Source of the DNA: Nocardioides sp.
GTDB lineage: Bacteria > Actinomycetota > Actinomycetes > Propionibacteriales > Nocardioidaceae
Assembly: GCA_037045645.1 (NCBI GenBank)
Contig: JBAOIH010000001.1
Span: 1,581,001 to 1,645,000 of the forward strand
Direction: 5' to 3'
Length of the DNA stretch: 64,000 nt
The position numbers and the translations under genes were made by a program. Under the pieces are notes generated by a model. The model saw only the letters and a list, made by a program, of their open reading frames with translations. It did not search any database and was not told the origin of the DNA. Positions 29,263 through 38,162 of this stretch are shown here, one piece after another; the first letter of the stretch is position 1, and every line of letters starts with the position of its first letter.

Positions 29263-29637
29263 CTAGAGGGAGGCTTGATAGTCCGCAGCGGACATCAGGC
29301 CCTCCAGTGCGGACGGGTCGGAGAGCTTGACGTCGAACAGCCAGCCCTCGCCGTACGGGTCACTGTTCACCACCTCAGGGGTCCCCTCCAGCGCATCGTT
29401 GATCGCGACGACCTCACCCGAGACGGGCGCGTAGATGTCGCTCACCGACTTCGTCGACTCCAGTTCGCCGCAGGTGTCGCCACCCGAAAGCGCGTCGCCG
29501 ACGGCAGGCAGGCTCACGAAGACGATGTCACCCAGAGCGTCTTGGGCGTATTCGGTGATGCCCACGCGTACGACCCCATCCGCAGCCTCGCGGACCCACT
29601 CGTGCTCGGCGGTGTAAGACAAGTCATCTGGGTACAA
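29263..29637 (-). CDS. gcvH: Glycine cleavage system H protein
   Basis: 124 residues. Lipoate attaches to Lys63 in LESTKSVSDIYAP; the C-terminus NSDPYGEGWLFDVKL is typical. It shuttles the aminomethyl group between GcvP and GcvT. It lies 98 bp downstream of the DUF881 gene and upstream of garA. Confidence 0.95.
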   Translation of the reverse strand: MYPDDLSYTAEHEWVREAADGVVRVGITEYAQDALGDIVFVSLPAVGDALSGGDTCGELESTKSVSDIYAPVSGEVVAINDALEGTPEVVNSDPYGEGWLFDVKLSDPSALEGLMSAADYQASL

Positions 29638-29734
29638 GGCTGCTCCTCGAATCGGGTGAGGTGAAGGTCGAAGACCGAGGTGTCGCGCAGGGCTCTGGTG
29701 GCGGCACCCTCGGGCTCAGGATGAGGCTAACGGA

Positions 29735-30515
29735 TCAGGAATCGTCTGGCTCGGCGTATTCGGGTTTGATCGGCTGACGGACCTCACGGATGTCCAGGTT
29801 GCTGAACTCCCTGAGCGTGACGGTGGCTCCGCTCTCCTCCATCGCCCCCACCGGACCGCGAAAGAAGGTGACGCCTTCACGCAGGGTCGCGGGGTCGCCG
29901 ATGGCGTCGATCACGAACGGGGAGGTCACCTCGGCGCCGCCGAAGGTGAAGCCCGCAACAGTGGGCTCGACCGCGGTCTGCGCGATGACGCGCTGGGAGT
30001 CGTTGACGCCGATGGCCTCGGCACCCGCGTTGCGAAGCTTCCTGGATCAGATCCACCATCGTGTCGATCCCGACTCGGCCGTCGGTCTCGGTGATCGTGA
30101 TCCGCAGTCCCGGACCGGAGACCGGCACCAGTCCGGCCAGCACGTTGTAGGTGTCGAGATCGTTGCGGGCCTCCCCCAACGCCGCCTCACGGCGAGAGTT
30201 GGCTGATCTGAGGTCGTCGAGGGTGCCCTCCAAGCGTTCGCGTTCCTCCTCGGCCAGTTGCGAGGCGCCACTGAGACCGTTGAGGACGTCGATGAAGTCC
30301 TGCTCGCGGTATCCGGCGTACGTGTCGTCATCATCGGTGAGTCGCACCTGGGTGACCGCGCCGAACCCGAGCGCGGCCAGCAGCACCGCCACCAGAATCT
30401 GTCCCCTGCCGGGTTTGGAGAACGCATGCCATAGGCGGCGACGGGCGCGAGTCTCGTCCGGTGCCGCCGGCTCGCTCGACGGGATCGTCGGCTCCTCGTC
30501 CACAAGGTCAGGCAT
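29735..30515 (-). CDS. DUF881 family protein, frameshifted as read (Rv1825-like)
   Basis: N-terminal frame (30515 down to about 30040): a cytoplasmic head, one membrane helix (ILVAVLLAALGFGAVTQV), a coiled coil (ASQLAEEERERLEGTLDDLRSA region) and the start of the DUF881 domain ending MVDLIQE. The domain resumes in the next frame as LRNAGAEAIGVNDSQRVIAQTAVEP and runs to 29735. Dropping one base of the doublet at 30039-30040 joins them into 259 residues. DUF881 proteins are envelope proteins that resemble the division protein DivIC/FtsL region in layout; their role is unknown. Confidence 0.82.
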
Positions 30516-30840
30516 GGAAGAGATGCCTCCGGATGGCCGCGACGTTGGAGAAGATCCGGATCCCGAGCACCACGATGACGCCGGTGGACAGTTGCCCGCC
30601 GACCCCGAGCTTGTCGCCCATGAACACGATCGCGGCAGCGATCACCACGTTGCTGACGAACGACACCACGAAGACCTTGTCGTCGAACTTGCCTTCCAAG
30701 AGCGCCCGCAGGCCCCCGAACACGGCATCGAGCGCGGCCACGACTGCTATCGGCAGGTAGGGCAGCAACGAGGGGGGCACGGAGGGGTCGAGGAAGACTC
30801 CCAACACCACCCCCAGCACCAGACCGAGCACGGCGATCAC
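30508..30840 (-). CDS. sbp: Small basic membrane protein (DUF1290, Rv1824-like)
   Basis: 110 residues, mostly three to four membrane helices, with the family motif FLDPSVPPSLLPYLPIAVVAALDAVFGGLRA. The GTG at 30840 overlaps the stop of the upstream DUF881 gene (GTGA), and its own end overlaps the next DUF881 gene, so the three are translationally coupled. Function unknown; the same trio occurs near division genes in many Gram-positive bacteria. Confidence 0.9.
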   Translation of the reverse strand: MIAVLGLVLGVVLGVFLDPSVPPSLLPYLPIAVVAALDAVFGGLRALLEGKFDDKVFVVSFVSNVVIAAAIVFMGDKLGVGGQLSTGVIVVLGIRIFSNVAAIRRHLFHA

Positions 30841-31727
30841 GGCATCACTCCTTGGGTCTCGGGCAACGGTACGTCCCCGCGTACGCCGAGGCGCACCGTA
30901 CGCAGCTGCGGAGCCGTCACGGCACCCAGACGCAAACTCTTGACCTGCTCCTGGGTGACCGTGAAATCCAGCAGTCGCGCGTAGTCGAGGAAGCGGACAC
31001 CCGTGGGGGCCTCCAGAAGCCGGGCCGCCAGCGTGCCGGAATCCCCGATCGCCGCAACCACATAAGGAGGCGTCAGGGGTCGGGAGTTGACGTGGACGAC
31101 GTCGCCACTGTTCTTGATATAGGTCAGCGGCGTCATTCGCTGACCGTTGATCGCGATGGCCTCCGCGCCCGCGGTCCACAAGGCGTTGACCAACAGCGCG
31201 AGGTCGGCGTCGCGTACGGAATCACGGGGCGCGGCACCTTCGGGACTGTTCACCGTGATCTTCAGCGCAGGACCGGTGACGGCGCGGAAGCCGGTGCGCG
31301 CAGCCACCCCAGCGGCTTCCTGCTCCATGGCGTTGGCGTCTCGGTCGGCCGCCTGACCACGCGTACCCTCCGTGGCGATCTGCGAGCGGAGTTCGGCGTT
31401 GCCGGACTGGATCCCTGCCAGGCTGTCACGTTGAGCCTGTACGCGTTCGATCAGGATCGGCCTGCTCTCCTGCTCGTCGACGGACTGCTGCGCCGTCTGC
31501 GTGACGGCGACGGCGAGCACCACGCCGACAGCGACCAGCGTCGCGATGCGCAGCACCAGTTGCGGCCCGGCTCGCTCGGTGCCGGAGTTGGCCCTGCGCG
31601 TGGCGGCGAGGTCGTAGTCGCGATCGAGGGTCTCGTACGCGATCCGTTCCAGCAACGGCATCCGGGCAATGTCGTGCGGGGAGGCGTCGCGAGTGACGAC
31701 GTCGGCCGGTGCGCGACCGTCAGCCAT
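30837..31727 (-). CDS. DUF881 family protein (Rv1823-like)
   Basis: 296 residues: a cytoplasmic N-terminus (about 1-50), one membrane helix (LVLRIATLVAVGVVLAVAV), a coiled coil, and the external DUF881 domain with NALWTAGAEAIAINGQRMTP. ATG 31727 overlaps the end of the phosphatidyltransferase gene by 8 bp. Unlike its paralogue two genes later, this copy is intact. Confidence 0.88.
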   Translation of the reverse strand: MADGRAPADVVTRDASPHDIARMPLLERIAYETLDRDYDLAATRRANSGTERAGPQLVLRIATLVAVGVVLAVAVTQTAQQSVDEQESRPILIERVQAQRDSLAGIQSGNAELRSQIATEGTRGQAADRDANAMEQEAAGVAARTGFRAVTGPALKITVNSPEGAAPRDSVRDADLALLVNALWTAGAEAIAINGQRMTPLTYIKNSGDVVHVNSRPLTPPYVVAAIGDSGTLAARLLEAPTGVRFLDYARLLDFTVTQEQVKSLRLGAVTAPQLRTVRLGVRGDVPLPETQGVMP

Positions 31728-32325
31728 GGCGCTCCGCGGCGGGCAGGGGCTCGCTCTCGCGCAGCAACACCACGACCTGATACGCGTACAGGATCCCGGC
31801 CCACCAATACAGCCCGATCCCCCACAACGCGAAGGCCCAGCCGAACACGTTGGCCAGCGTCGCCATGGCGCCGGTGCCGTCACCGAGCAGCAGCAGCGGG
31901 AACGCGTACAGAAGATTGAAGGTGGCGGCCTTGCCGAGGAAGTGCACCGGCAGTGCGCTGTAGCCCCGGGTGCGCAAGAACGGCACGAGGACCCACAGCA
32001 GCAGATCGCGCAGCGGCAAGATCACGGCTACCCACCACGGGATGATGTCGCGCAATGCCAGACCCACCACCACCGCCAGGATGTAGAGGCGGTCGGCGAC
32101 AGGGTCCAGGATCTGGCCCAGCGTGGACCATTGGTTAAGTCGTCGTGCCAGGTAGCCGTCGAGCCAGTCGGTCACACCCGAGACCATCAAGACGACCAGA
32201 GCCCAGCCGTCGGCTTCGGGACCGAGAACCAACCACAAGAACAGTGGCACGCCGAGCAGGCGGGTCATGCTGATCACGTTGGGGATCGTCCAGACGCGAG
32301 ACGTACGCGCTCCGGTGTCGATCAC
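31720..32325 (-). CDS. pgsA: CDP-alcohol phosphatidyltransferase (PgsA2-like)
   Basis: 201 residues with about five membrane helices and the full CDP-alcohol motif DWLDGYLAR ... GQILDPVADRL (DGxxAR..GxxxDxxxD). The family makes phosphatidylglycerophosphate, phosphatidylinositol phosphate or cardiolipin; position at the head of this cluster matches M. tuberculosis pgsA2, whose acceptor alcohol is not settled. First gene of the run to merR. Confidence 0.88.
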   Translation of the reverse strand: MIDTGARTSRVWTIPNVISMTRLLGVPLFLWLVLGPEADGWALVVLMVSGVTDWLDGYLARRLNQWSTLGQILDPVADRLYILAVVVGLALRDIIPWWVAVILPLRDLLLWVLVPFLRTRGYSALPVHFLGKAATFNLLYAFPLLLLGDGTGAMATLANVFGWAFALWGIGLYWWAGILYAYQVVVLLRESEPLPAAERHG

Positions 32326-32387
32326 GGCGACAGACTACCGAGCAGCGGTCCAGTTGACGTGATCACCTGGCTGGCGTCCGCACCCGA

Positions 32388-33434
32388 TCACTGATCATCG
32401 TGATGCGCGGCATCGCGAATCTCGCCGACGAGTTCCTCGATGATGTCCTCCAAGGTGACCAGCCCCGTCACCGCGCCCTTGTCGTCGACGACCTGTCCCA
32501 GATGTGCGCCCCGCCGGCGCAGTGTGCCCAACGCGTCGTGGAGCAGGTCGCTGTCCCGGACAGCGGCGAAGGGGCGGACCCACTTGTCGTCGATGATGCG
32601 CGTACGCCGCTGCGGCGTCGTCTCGATGACGTCCTTGATGTGCAGATACCCGAGCAGCATCCCGTCAGGCCCCGAAACCGGGAAGCGACTGAAACCCGTC
32701 GTCGCGCACAGTTCCTCCACCTGCTCAGGGGTGCTGCCGCGCGAGATCACGGTCAACTCGTCGAGAGGCAGTCGTACGCTGTCCACCGTCTTGTCGGCGA
32801 ACCCGAGAGCGCCGGTGAGCCGGCCGTACTCCTCGTCCGCAAGCAGTCCTTCGCCACGCGACTCCTCGACCAGGGCCGCGACCTGTTCGCGAGTGAAGGT
32901 CGAGCTGACCTCCCCTTGCATCTGCACACCCACGAGTCTCAAGACGCCGCGCGCGCACGCGTCGATCAGCCGCACGAGGGGACGCAGCACGGTGACGATG
33001 CCCCACACTGCAGGCCCCAGGATCATCGCGGCGCGCTCAGGGCCAGCGAGGGCGATGTTCTTCGGCACCATCTCCCCCATCACGACGTGGAGGTAGACCA
33101 CGATCGACATCGCCACGGCGAACGACACCGGGTGCAGCGCGGCCTCGGGCAGGTGCAGACGGTGCAGCAACGGTTCGAGCAGGTGCGCGACCGCCGGTTC
33201 GCCGACCGCACCGAGGACCAGGCTGCACACGGTGATGCCGAGTTGGTTGACACCGATCACCAACGAGATGTTCTCCATCGCGCGCAGGGTGGTCCGCGCG
33301 AGTCGGGATCCCGCCTGGGCATGGGGTTCGATCTGGCTGCGTCGAGCCGAGAGCAGCGCGAACTCGGCACCCACGAAGAAGGCGTTGCCCAGCAACAGTG
33401 CGAGCGCGAGGAACACCGCGCCGGTGTCACTCAT
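32388..33434 (-). CDS. CNNM/CBS transporter-family protein (Rv1841c-like)
   Basis: 348 residues. N-terminal DUF21/CNNM membrane domain with the family phrases FVGAEFALLSARR and VMGEMVPKNIAL, then two CBS domains (FSRFPVSG; GQVVDDKGAVTGLVTLEDIIEELVGEI). CNNM proteins export or sense magnesium; older annotation calls them hemolysins. The short C-terminus lacks the CorC_HlyC domain of its neighbour. Its start overlaps the end of the paralogue upstream by 8 bp. Confidence 0.88.
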   Translation of the reverse strand: MSDTGAVFLALALLLGNAFFVGAEFALLSARRSQIEPHAQAGSRLARTTLRAMENISLVIGVNQLGITVCSLVLGAVGEPAVAHLLEPLLHRLHLPEAALHPVSFAVAMSIVVYLHVVMGEMVPKNIALAGPERAAMILGPAVWGIVTVLRPLVRLIDACARGVLRLVGVQMQGEVSSTFTREQVAALVEESRGEGLLADEEYGRLTGALGFADKTVDSVRLPLDELTVISRGSTPEQVEELCATTGFSRFPVSGPDGMLLGYLHIKDVIETTPQRRTRIIDDKWVRPFAAVRDSDLLHDALGTLRRRGAHLGQVVDDKGAVTGLVTLEDIIEELVGEIRDAAHHDDQ

Positions 33435-34776
33435 GGTCGCGCCTGATGCGCAAGGCAAGTCGGTCCACGCGCAGGCCGTCCATCCGGACCACCTCAAGCA
33501 GGGCGGTTCGAGCCGTCTCGGCGCGCTGTTGGATCTCGTCAGCGAGCAGATCCGGCAACGGCACTTCGGCGACGTCACCGGGGCGCGGCAAGCGCCCGAG
33601 CGTACGAAGCACCAGGCCTGCGACCGTGTCGTAGTCCTCGTGCTCGGGAAGCGCGATGCCGCTGACGTCCTGTACTTCGTCGGGACGCAGCAGTCCTGAG
33701 ATGGACCAGCCTCCGTCGCGCAGTCGGAAGGCTCGGCTGCCCAGCCGGTCGTGTTCGTCCGCGATGTCGCCCAGGATCTCCTCGACCGCGTCCTCCAGCG
33801 TGACGATGCCCGCGAAACCGGCGTACTCGTCGAGGACGACGGCGAGCTGGAAACCATCCGCGCGCAGGAGGGTGAGCAGCGGGTCGAGCCGCAGCGAGTC
33901 GGGCACGACGATCGGCCTGGCCATGATGTGTTTGACCCGCGACGTCGCGCGGTCGCCGAGCGGCACGGCGACCGCGTGTTTGAGATGGACGGTGCCGACG
34001 ACCTCCTCGTTGTCCAGCACGGGGAATCGACTGTGTCCGGTGGCCCTGGCCAACTCGATGACGCTGACGACGCGATCGCCCACGTCCAGGCTATGCGTGC
34101 GAACCCGCGGGGTCATGATCTCGCCTGCCGTACGCGTGCCGAACTCGACAGACCGCCCCATCAACACCGCGGTGCTCGCATCAAGGGTGCCCTGCTCGCC
34201 CGAGTGCGCGATCAGGCTGGCGAGTTCTTGCGAACTGCGTGCCGAACGCAATTCTTCTTGAGGCTCCACGCCCAAGCGCCGCACGATCGTGTTGGCAGAG
34301 CCGTTGAGAAAGCGGATCGGGATGGCGTTGACCGTGGTGAAGATCCGCGAGAAGGCCTGCGTCGCCATCGCGGTCTCGTACGGCCTGGCGATCGCGAGAT
34401 TCTTGGGCACCAACTCGCCGAAGATGATGGTCAGCGCGGTGCTCAGAGTCAGGCCCACCGCGACGGCGATGCCGGGCACCATCGTGTCGGGGATCCCCGC
34501 ACTGCCCAGCGCTGGACCGATCAGGGTGGCGATGGCGGGCTCGGCAAGGAAACCGATGGCCAGGTTGGTGACGGTGATGCCGACCTGTGCGCCCGAGAGT
34601 TGTGTGGAGAGTTGTCGCAGCGCGCGCTGAACACCCGCCGCCCTCGCGTCTCCCGCTTCTGCCGCGCGAGCCACGGCCGTACGGTCGACGGTGACGAACG
34701 CGAACTCAGCGGCGACGAAGACCCCGCACAACGCGATCATCGCCAACGAGATGACGAGCAGGATCAGAGCGGTCAT
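33427..34776 (-). CDS. CNNM/CBS transporter-family protein (Rv1842c-like)
   Basis: 449 residues: DUF21/CNNM membrane domain (FVAAEFAFVTVDR; FGELVPKNLAIARP), paired CBS domains (HSRFPVLD; VVLDEYAGFAGIVTLEDAVEEILGDI) and a C-terminal CorC_HlyC domain (SISGLLRPDEVQDV). Likely magnesium or cobalt handling at the membrane. It forms a two-gene unit with the shorter paralogue. Confidence 0.9.
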   Translation of the reverse strand: MTALILLVISLAMIALCGVFVAAEFAFVTVDRTAVARAAEAGDARAAGVQRALRQLSTQLSGAQVGITVTNLAIGFLAEPAIATLIGPALGSAGIPDTMVPGIAVAVGLTLSTALTIIFGELVPKNLAIARPYETAMATQAFSRIFTTVNAIPIRFLNGSANTIVRRLGVEPQEELRSARSSQELASLIAHSGEQGTLDASTAVLMGRSVEFGTRTAGEIMTPRVRTHSLDVGDRVVSVIELARATGHSRFPVLDNEEVVGTVHLKHAVAVPLGDRATSRVKHIMARPIVVPDSLRLDPLLTLLRADGFQLAVVLDEYAGFAGIVTLEDAVEEILGDIADEHDRLGSRAFRLRDGGWSISGLLRPDEVQDVSGIALPEHEDYDTVAGLVLRTLGRLPRPGDVAEVPLPDLLADEIQQRAETARTALLEVVRMDGLRVDRLALRIRRDHE

Positions 34777-34824
34777 CGTGGCGCGAACTCTAGTGGTGCG
34801 GCGCCAGACGTACGCATTCGGACG

Positions 34825-35046
34825 TCACTCGGAGGGTTCGGGCACCTTCACGTCCGGGGTCTTGCACTTCTCGATCTGCGGGTTCAGTCCCGTGTAGTTC
34901 AGGGGTCCGGCCAGCACTGTGAGGCCGATCGTGCCCAACTCGGCGCAGCCGCGCTCGCTCGAGTTGTCCAAGTAGCCGCGCTGGAACGCCGCGGCTCCCC
35001 CGATCAACAGCCAGATGATGAGCGCCAGGCCGAGAAGTTTCCTCAT
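34825..35046 (-). CDS. Small exported or membrane-anchored protein
   Basis: 73 residues: MRK then a hydrophobic helix (LLGLALIIWLLIGGAAA), followed by a short outside domain with two Cys (ERGCAEL, IEKCKTP) that could pair. ATG 35046 gives this signal-anchor; the longer open frame upstream is not protein-like. Family not recognised. Confidence 0.65.
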   Translation of the reverse strand: MRKLLGLALIIWLLIGGAAAFQRGYLDNSSERGCAELGTIGLTVLAGPLNYTGLNPQIEKCKTPDVKVPEPSE

Positions 35047-35168
35047 AGCCCTCAAGAGTGCCGCACCGGGTCGCACTTTCGCCTCACCCGTGAGGGGACA
35101 CGCCGCACCGCAGTCCGGGTCCCACCTCGCCCGCACTCCACTTTCGGCTACTCCTTGCACTTCACACC

Positions 35169-35197
35169 TTGCTATTCGCTCATGCGTTCGATAGAGT
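35169..35197 (+). promoter_or_regulatory. Sigma-70-type promoter candidate for the DUF222 gene
   Basis: TTGCTA (35169-35174) and TAGAGT (35192-35197) are 17 bases apart. The 334-bp gap 35047-35380 holds no other gene. The leader to the chosen start at 35381 would be about 177 bases, which is long; a start at GTG 35246 would shorten it. Confidence 0.4.
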
Positions 35198-35380
35198 GGG
35201 CGATACGCCACATCAGCCTGACAGGGCCACCAGGACCAGTCACCAGTGCGCAATCCCGGGGCTGTCGTCGCGAGTTGTGAGGTCGCCCGTAATTGTGCCG
35301 TGAGAACCGGCCCCCCTTCGACGCTGAAGCACAAGCACGCCCGCTTGCGCCTTGTCGTCCTTGGAGGGAGGCCGGTCCAG

Positions 35381-36685
35381 ATGTCCACCACACCTGGCAT
35401 GCATCCCATCCTCGGGGCGGCCGAGTTGATCCGTACGACACTGGCTTCGGTTGCGGCCACGAACGCGACGTTCATGTCTCCGGCAGACAAGCAGACCGCG
35501 TTGGTGCAGTTGACCTCTGCTGCGTCGTCGCTGCACGAGTTGACGCTGCGGGTGCTCGCCACCGCGGGCGAAGTGGCTGCAGACACGGCGTTTCGCGATG
35601 GCGCTGACTGGTGGGCCGCCGAGGCTCGGTTGCGGCGAGACGAGGCCCGCGCAGCGCAGCGACTGGCCCAAGCTCTCGACCGCCGTTATGGGCTGGTGGC
35701 GGCGGGAATGGCGTCAGGTGGGGTCAATCCGGCGCAGGCGCACGTGGTCGCGTCCGTGCTCGATGCTCTGCCTGACGACCTGCCGCCCGAGTTGTTGCCC
35801 AAGGCCGAGGCCCACCTCGTCGGCTTGTGTGCCGATCACGACCCTGCGGACCTGCGCCGGCTGGGGTCGCATCTAATCGAGGTGCTCGCCCCCGAGATCG
35901 CCGAGGAAGCCGAACGCAAGAGACTTGAACGCCTGGAGCGCGCGGCAGCGGCAAAGACCCGACTCCGGTTGCGCCGACTCGGCGATGGCACCACCCGACT
36001 CTCCGGCTTGATCCCCGACGCGTCCGCCACTCGGCTCGCCACCTTCCTTGACGCGTTCACCAACCCGCGCAAGAACCCCGACGAGCTCCCCGACCGCATC
36101 GTGGGCGCCTCCCCCGAACACGGCGGCGACCCCCTCGCCCGGCTCACCCATCCCCGCCGACTCGGCGAGGCGTTCGTCCAACTCTTGGAGTCGCTCGACC
36201 CGTCGCGACTTCCCCTGCACGGAGGTGACGCGACCACAGTCGTGATCAAGATCGACCTCGACGCCTTGCGTACCGGACTCGGCATCGGCGAGATCGTCGC
36301 CGCGTCGGCCCTCCCGGGCGACAACGTCACGGCCGACCGCATAAGTGCAGGCGAAGTACGCAGGCTGGCCTGCAGCGCCACCCTCATCCCCACCCTCCTG
36401 GGTGGCGCATCGGAGGTGCTTGACCTCGGCCGGGCCCAACGCCTGTTCACCGCAGCCCAGCGACGAGCCCTGCTCCTGCGAGATCAGACCTGCAGAGCAG
36501 CAGGCTGCACGATCCCCGGCACCTGGGCCGAAGCCCACCACTGGATCCCTTGGCAGGCAGGCGGGCCTACCAGCCTCGACAACGCGGTGTTGCTGTGTCA
36601 CCACCATCACCAACGAGCCCACGACGAGGATTACGACCACGATCGGTTGCCCGACGGCACCATCCGCTACCACCGACGCAGATAG
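35381..36685 (+). CDS. DUF222 / HNH endonuclease (13E12-repeat family)
   Basis: 434 residues. DUF222 domain (about 1-330) and a C-terminal HNH nuclease: CRAAGC, then AEAHHWIPWQAGG, then SLDNAVLLCHHHHQRAHDEDY, giving zinc cysteines and the His-Asn-His core. These genes occur in many copies in Nocardioides and mycobacteria and behave like selfish nuclease genes; their targets are unknown. ATG 35381 has GGAGGGAGG upstream. Its end overlaps the converging PAP2 gene by 19 bp. Confidence 0.88.
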   Translation: MSTTPGMHPILGAAELIRTTLASVAATNATFMSPADKQTALVQLTSAASSLHELTLRVLATAGEVAADTAFRDGADWWAAEARLRRDEARAAQRLAQALDRRYGLVAAGMASGGVNPAQAHVVASVLDALPDDLPPELLPKAEAHLVGLCADHDPADLRRLGSHLIEVLAPEIAEEAERKRLERLERAAAAKTRLRLRRLGDGTTRLSGLIPDASATRLATFLDAFTNPRKNPDELPDRIVGASPEHGGDPLARLTHPRRLGEAFVQLLESLDPSRLPLHGGDATTVVIKIDLDALRTGLGIGEIVAASALPGDNVTADRISAGEVRRLACSATLIPTLLGGASEVLDLGRAQRLFTAAQRRALLLRDQTCRAAGCTIPGTWAEAHHWIPWQAGGPTSLDNAVLLCHHHHQRAHDEDYDHDRLPDGTIRYHRRR

Positions 36686-37470
36686 GAGCGTCGCGGCACA
36701 TCTCTCCCCCGCCTGCCCGGCTGCCCTGCCCCGCGACTTAACGCGAGGGACACGAGGACGATGAGATCTCCCGCGATCGCGTCGAGGAAGTAGTGGTTTC
36801 CGGTGAGGACCACCGCGGTGATCATGAGAACTGGGATCAGCCTCCCGACTGCCCGGACCCAGGCCGAGCGGCCCTCGCGAACAAGAGCGATGCCGACGAG
36901 CAGGTCCCACCCGACGTGGAAGCTCGGCATCGCGGCGTACGGGTTGGTAAAGGCGGGCGGCTGCAGCACACGGTAGGCCTCGGTGTTCAACGTGACGGTG
37001 TCGACGAACCCGAGGTCCATTAGCCGTGGCGGCGCGACCGGGTACAACGCCACGATCAGCATGCCCACGACTCCGGAGATCAGGAGGGCGTTGCGGTAGA
37101 CCACGTACGCCGAAGGTCGGCGTCGGCCCAGCCAGACGAGGACAGTGAAGATGACCGGCCAGTGGCCGTAGATGTAGATCGCGTTCATCACCCGTTCCAG
37201 GCCCGCGATCCCCAGCGCCCATCTTTGCAGGTCGAGTTCGTGAAATATGCCCAGGCGCTGTTCGAGCGCGACGATGTCCCAGGCGTTGTTTGCCGCCTGT
37301 GCATGATCGCCGGCCGTGAGACTGCGGACACCGAAGTAGACCGCCACGGCAAGCCCCAGCAGGACCGCCTCGCGCAGATACACCCGTTTCGAGGACAGGA
37401 CCCCAGGCGCCGTCCGCGCAGGCGAGTCTTCGAGCACAGCGGGGCGGTCGATCAGGAGCGTCGGGGCCAT
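36667..37470 (-). CDS. PAP2-superfamily membrane phosphatase/transferase
   Basis: 267 residues with about six membrane segments and the phosphatase core MPSFHVGWDLL ... TGNHYFLDAIAGD (His-Asp-type catalytic residues) plus ALYPVAPPRL. Related proteins in actinobacteria act as inositol phosphotransferases or lipid phosphatases; the substrate here is not clear. Transcribed away from the tRNA. Confidence 0.82.
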   Translation of the reverse strand: MAPTLLIDRPAVLEDSPARTAPGVLSSKRVYLREAVLLGLAVAVYFGVRSLTAGDHAQAANNAWDIVALEQRLGIFHELDLQRWALGIAGLERVMNAIYIYGHWPVIFTVLVWLGRRRPSAYVVYRNALLISGVVGMLIVALYPVAPPRLMDLGFVDTVTLNTEAYRVLQPPAFTNPYAAMPSFHVGWDLLVGIALVREGRSAWVRAVGRLIPVLMITAVVLTGNHYFLDAIAGDLIVLVSLALSRGAGQPGRRGRDVPRRSYLRRW

Positions 37471-37641
37471 CGTCCGATGACATCAACTCCGACCCGCCCT
37501 TGGCATCAGGTGATGCACCCGGATCAACCCTCGTCTTCTGGTTGGGGACAGCCCGGGGGAAAAGGGGCTCGAACCCTGATGTCGAACGGTCGGCGGAAGG
37601 CTAGCGGTGTCAGATCTGGTTGTCAGAGTGGCGGTCAAACC

Positions 37642-37669
37642 CCAAAAACGAGGGAGAGGCTGCCTCTCC
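37642..37669 (-). terminator. Rho-independent terminator for tRNA-Pro
   Basis: On the minus strand GGAGAGG-CAG-CCTCTCC (37669-37653) is a perfect 7-bp stem, followed by CTCG and then TTTTT. It ends about 40 bases after the tRNA. Confidence 0.75.
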
Positions 37670-37709
37670 GATTCTGGAGAAAACAGCCTCTGACCTGCGG
37701 TTTTACTTG

Positions 37710-37783
<74 letters not shown>

Positions 37784-37889
37784 ATGCCCCGTGGGGCGGG
37801 TGAACACTATCGCAGCGTCCCGACGGTGAAGAATCCGGGGCGCGAGTCGGCTCAGCAGGCCAGGGTGGTGGCCGTCATCTCCATCTGCG

Positions 37890-38150
37890 TCACGAACATG
37901 TCGCCCGCACCGAGGTGCCTGCGCCACACCAATGCTGCACCTGCATCACGCCCGGGTTTGTGGTCGCTGCTGCGTCGCCGACGGTGGCCGTGAAACCGGT
38001 GGTGCTGCTGGTCGCGTTGGTTTGATCGAGCACCGATTCGGCGTACCACTCCACCGGGCACGGCCCGGAGGTTGCCAGCGCGGGCGCGGCATCGGGCGCC
38101 TCCCCCATTTGGCCACGCCCTGATGCACAGTCAGAACCACACAAAGCCAA
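37890..38150 (-). CDS. Doubtful small protein downstream of der
   Basis: The 379-bp gap between der and the tRNA has one frame (86 codons, start unclear) that reads naturally from about GPCPVEWYAESVLDQ, with NATSSTTGFTATVGDAAA and VMQVQHWCGAG. A second frame (down to 37852) continues as GAGDMFVTQMEMTATTLAC-stop. Together they look like one small Thr/Ala-rich protein broken by a one-base change near 37905. No family recognised; it may equally be noncoding. Confidence 0.3.
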   Translation of the reverse strand: MALCGSDCASGRGQMGEAPDAAPALATSGPCPVEWYAESVLDQTNATSSTTGFTATVGDAAATTNPGVMQVQHWCGAGTSVRATCS

Positions 38151-38162
38151 CGAAACACATCG

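Noticed and set aside
35873..37486. A 537-residue minus-strand frame over the HNH and PAP2 genes
   Set aside because: It overlaps two real genes in the wrong frame and shows no recognisable domain.
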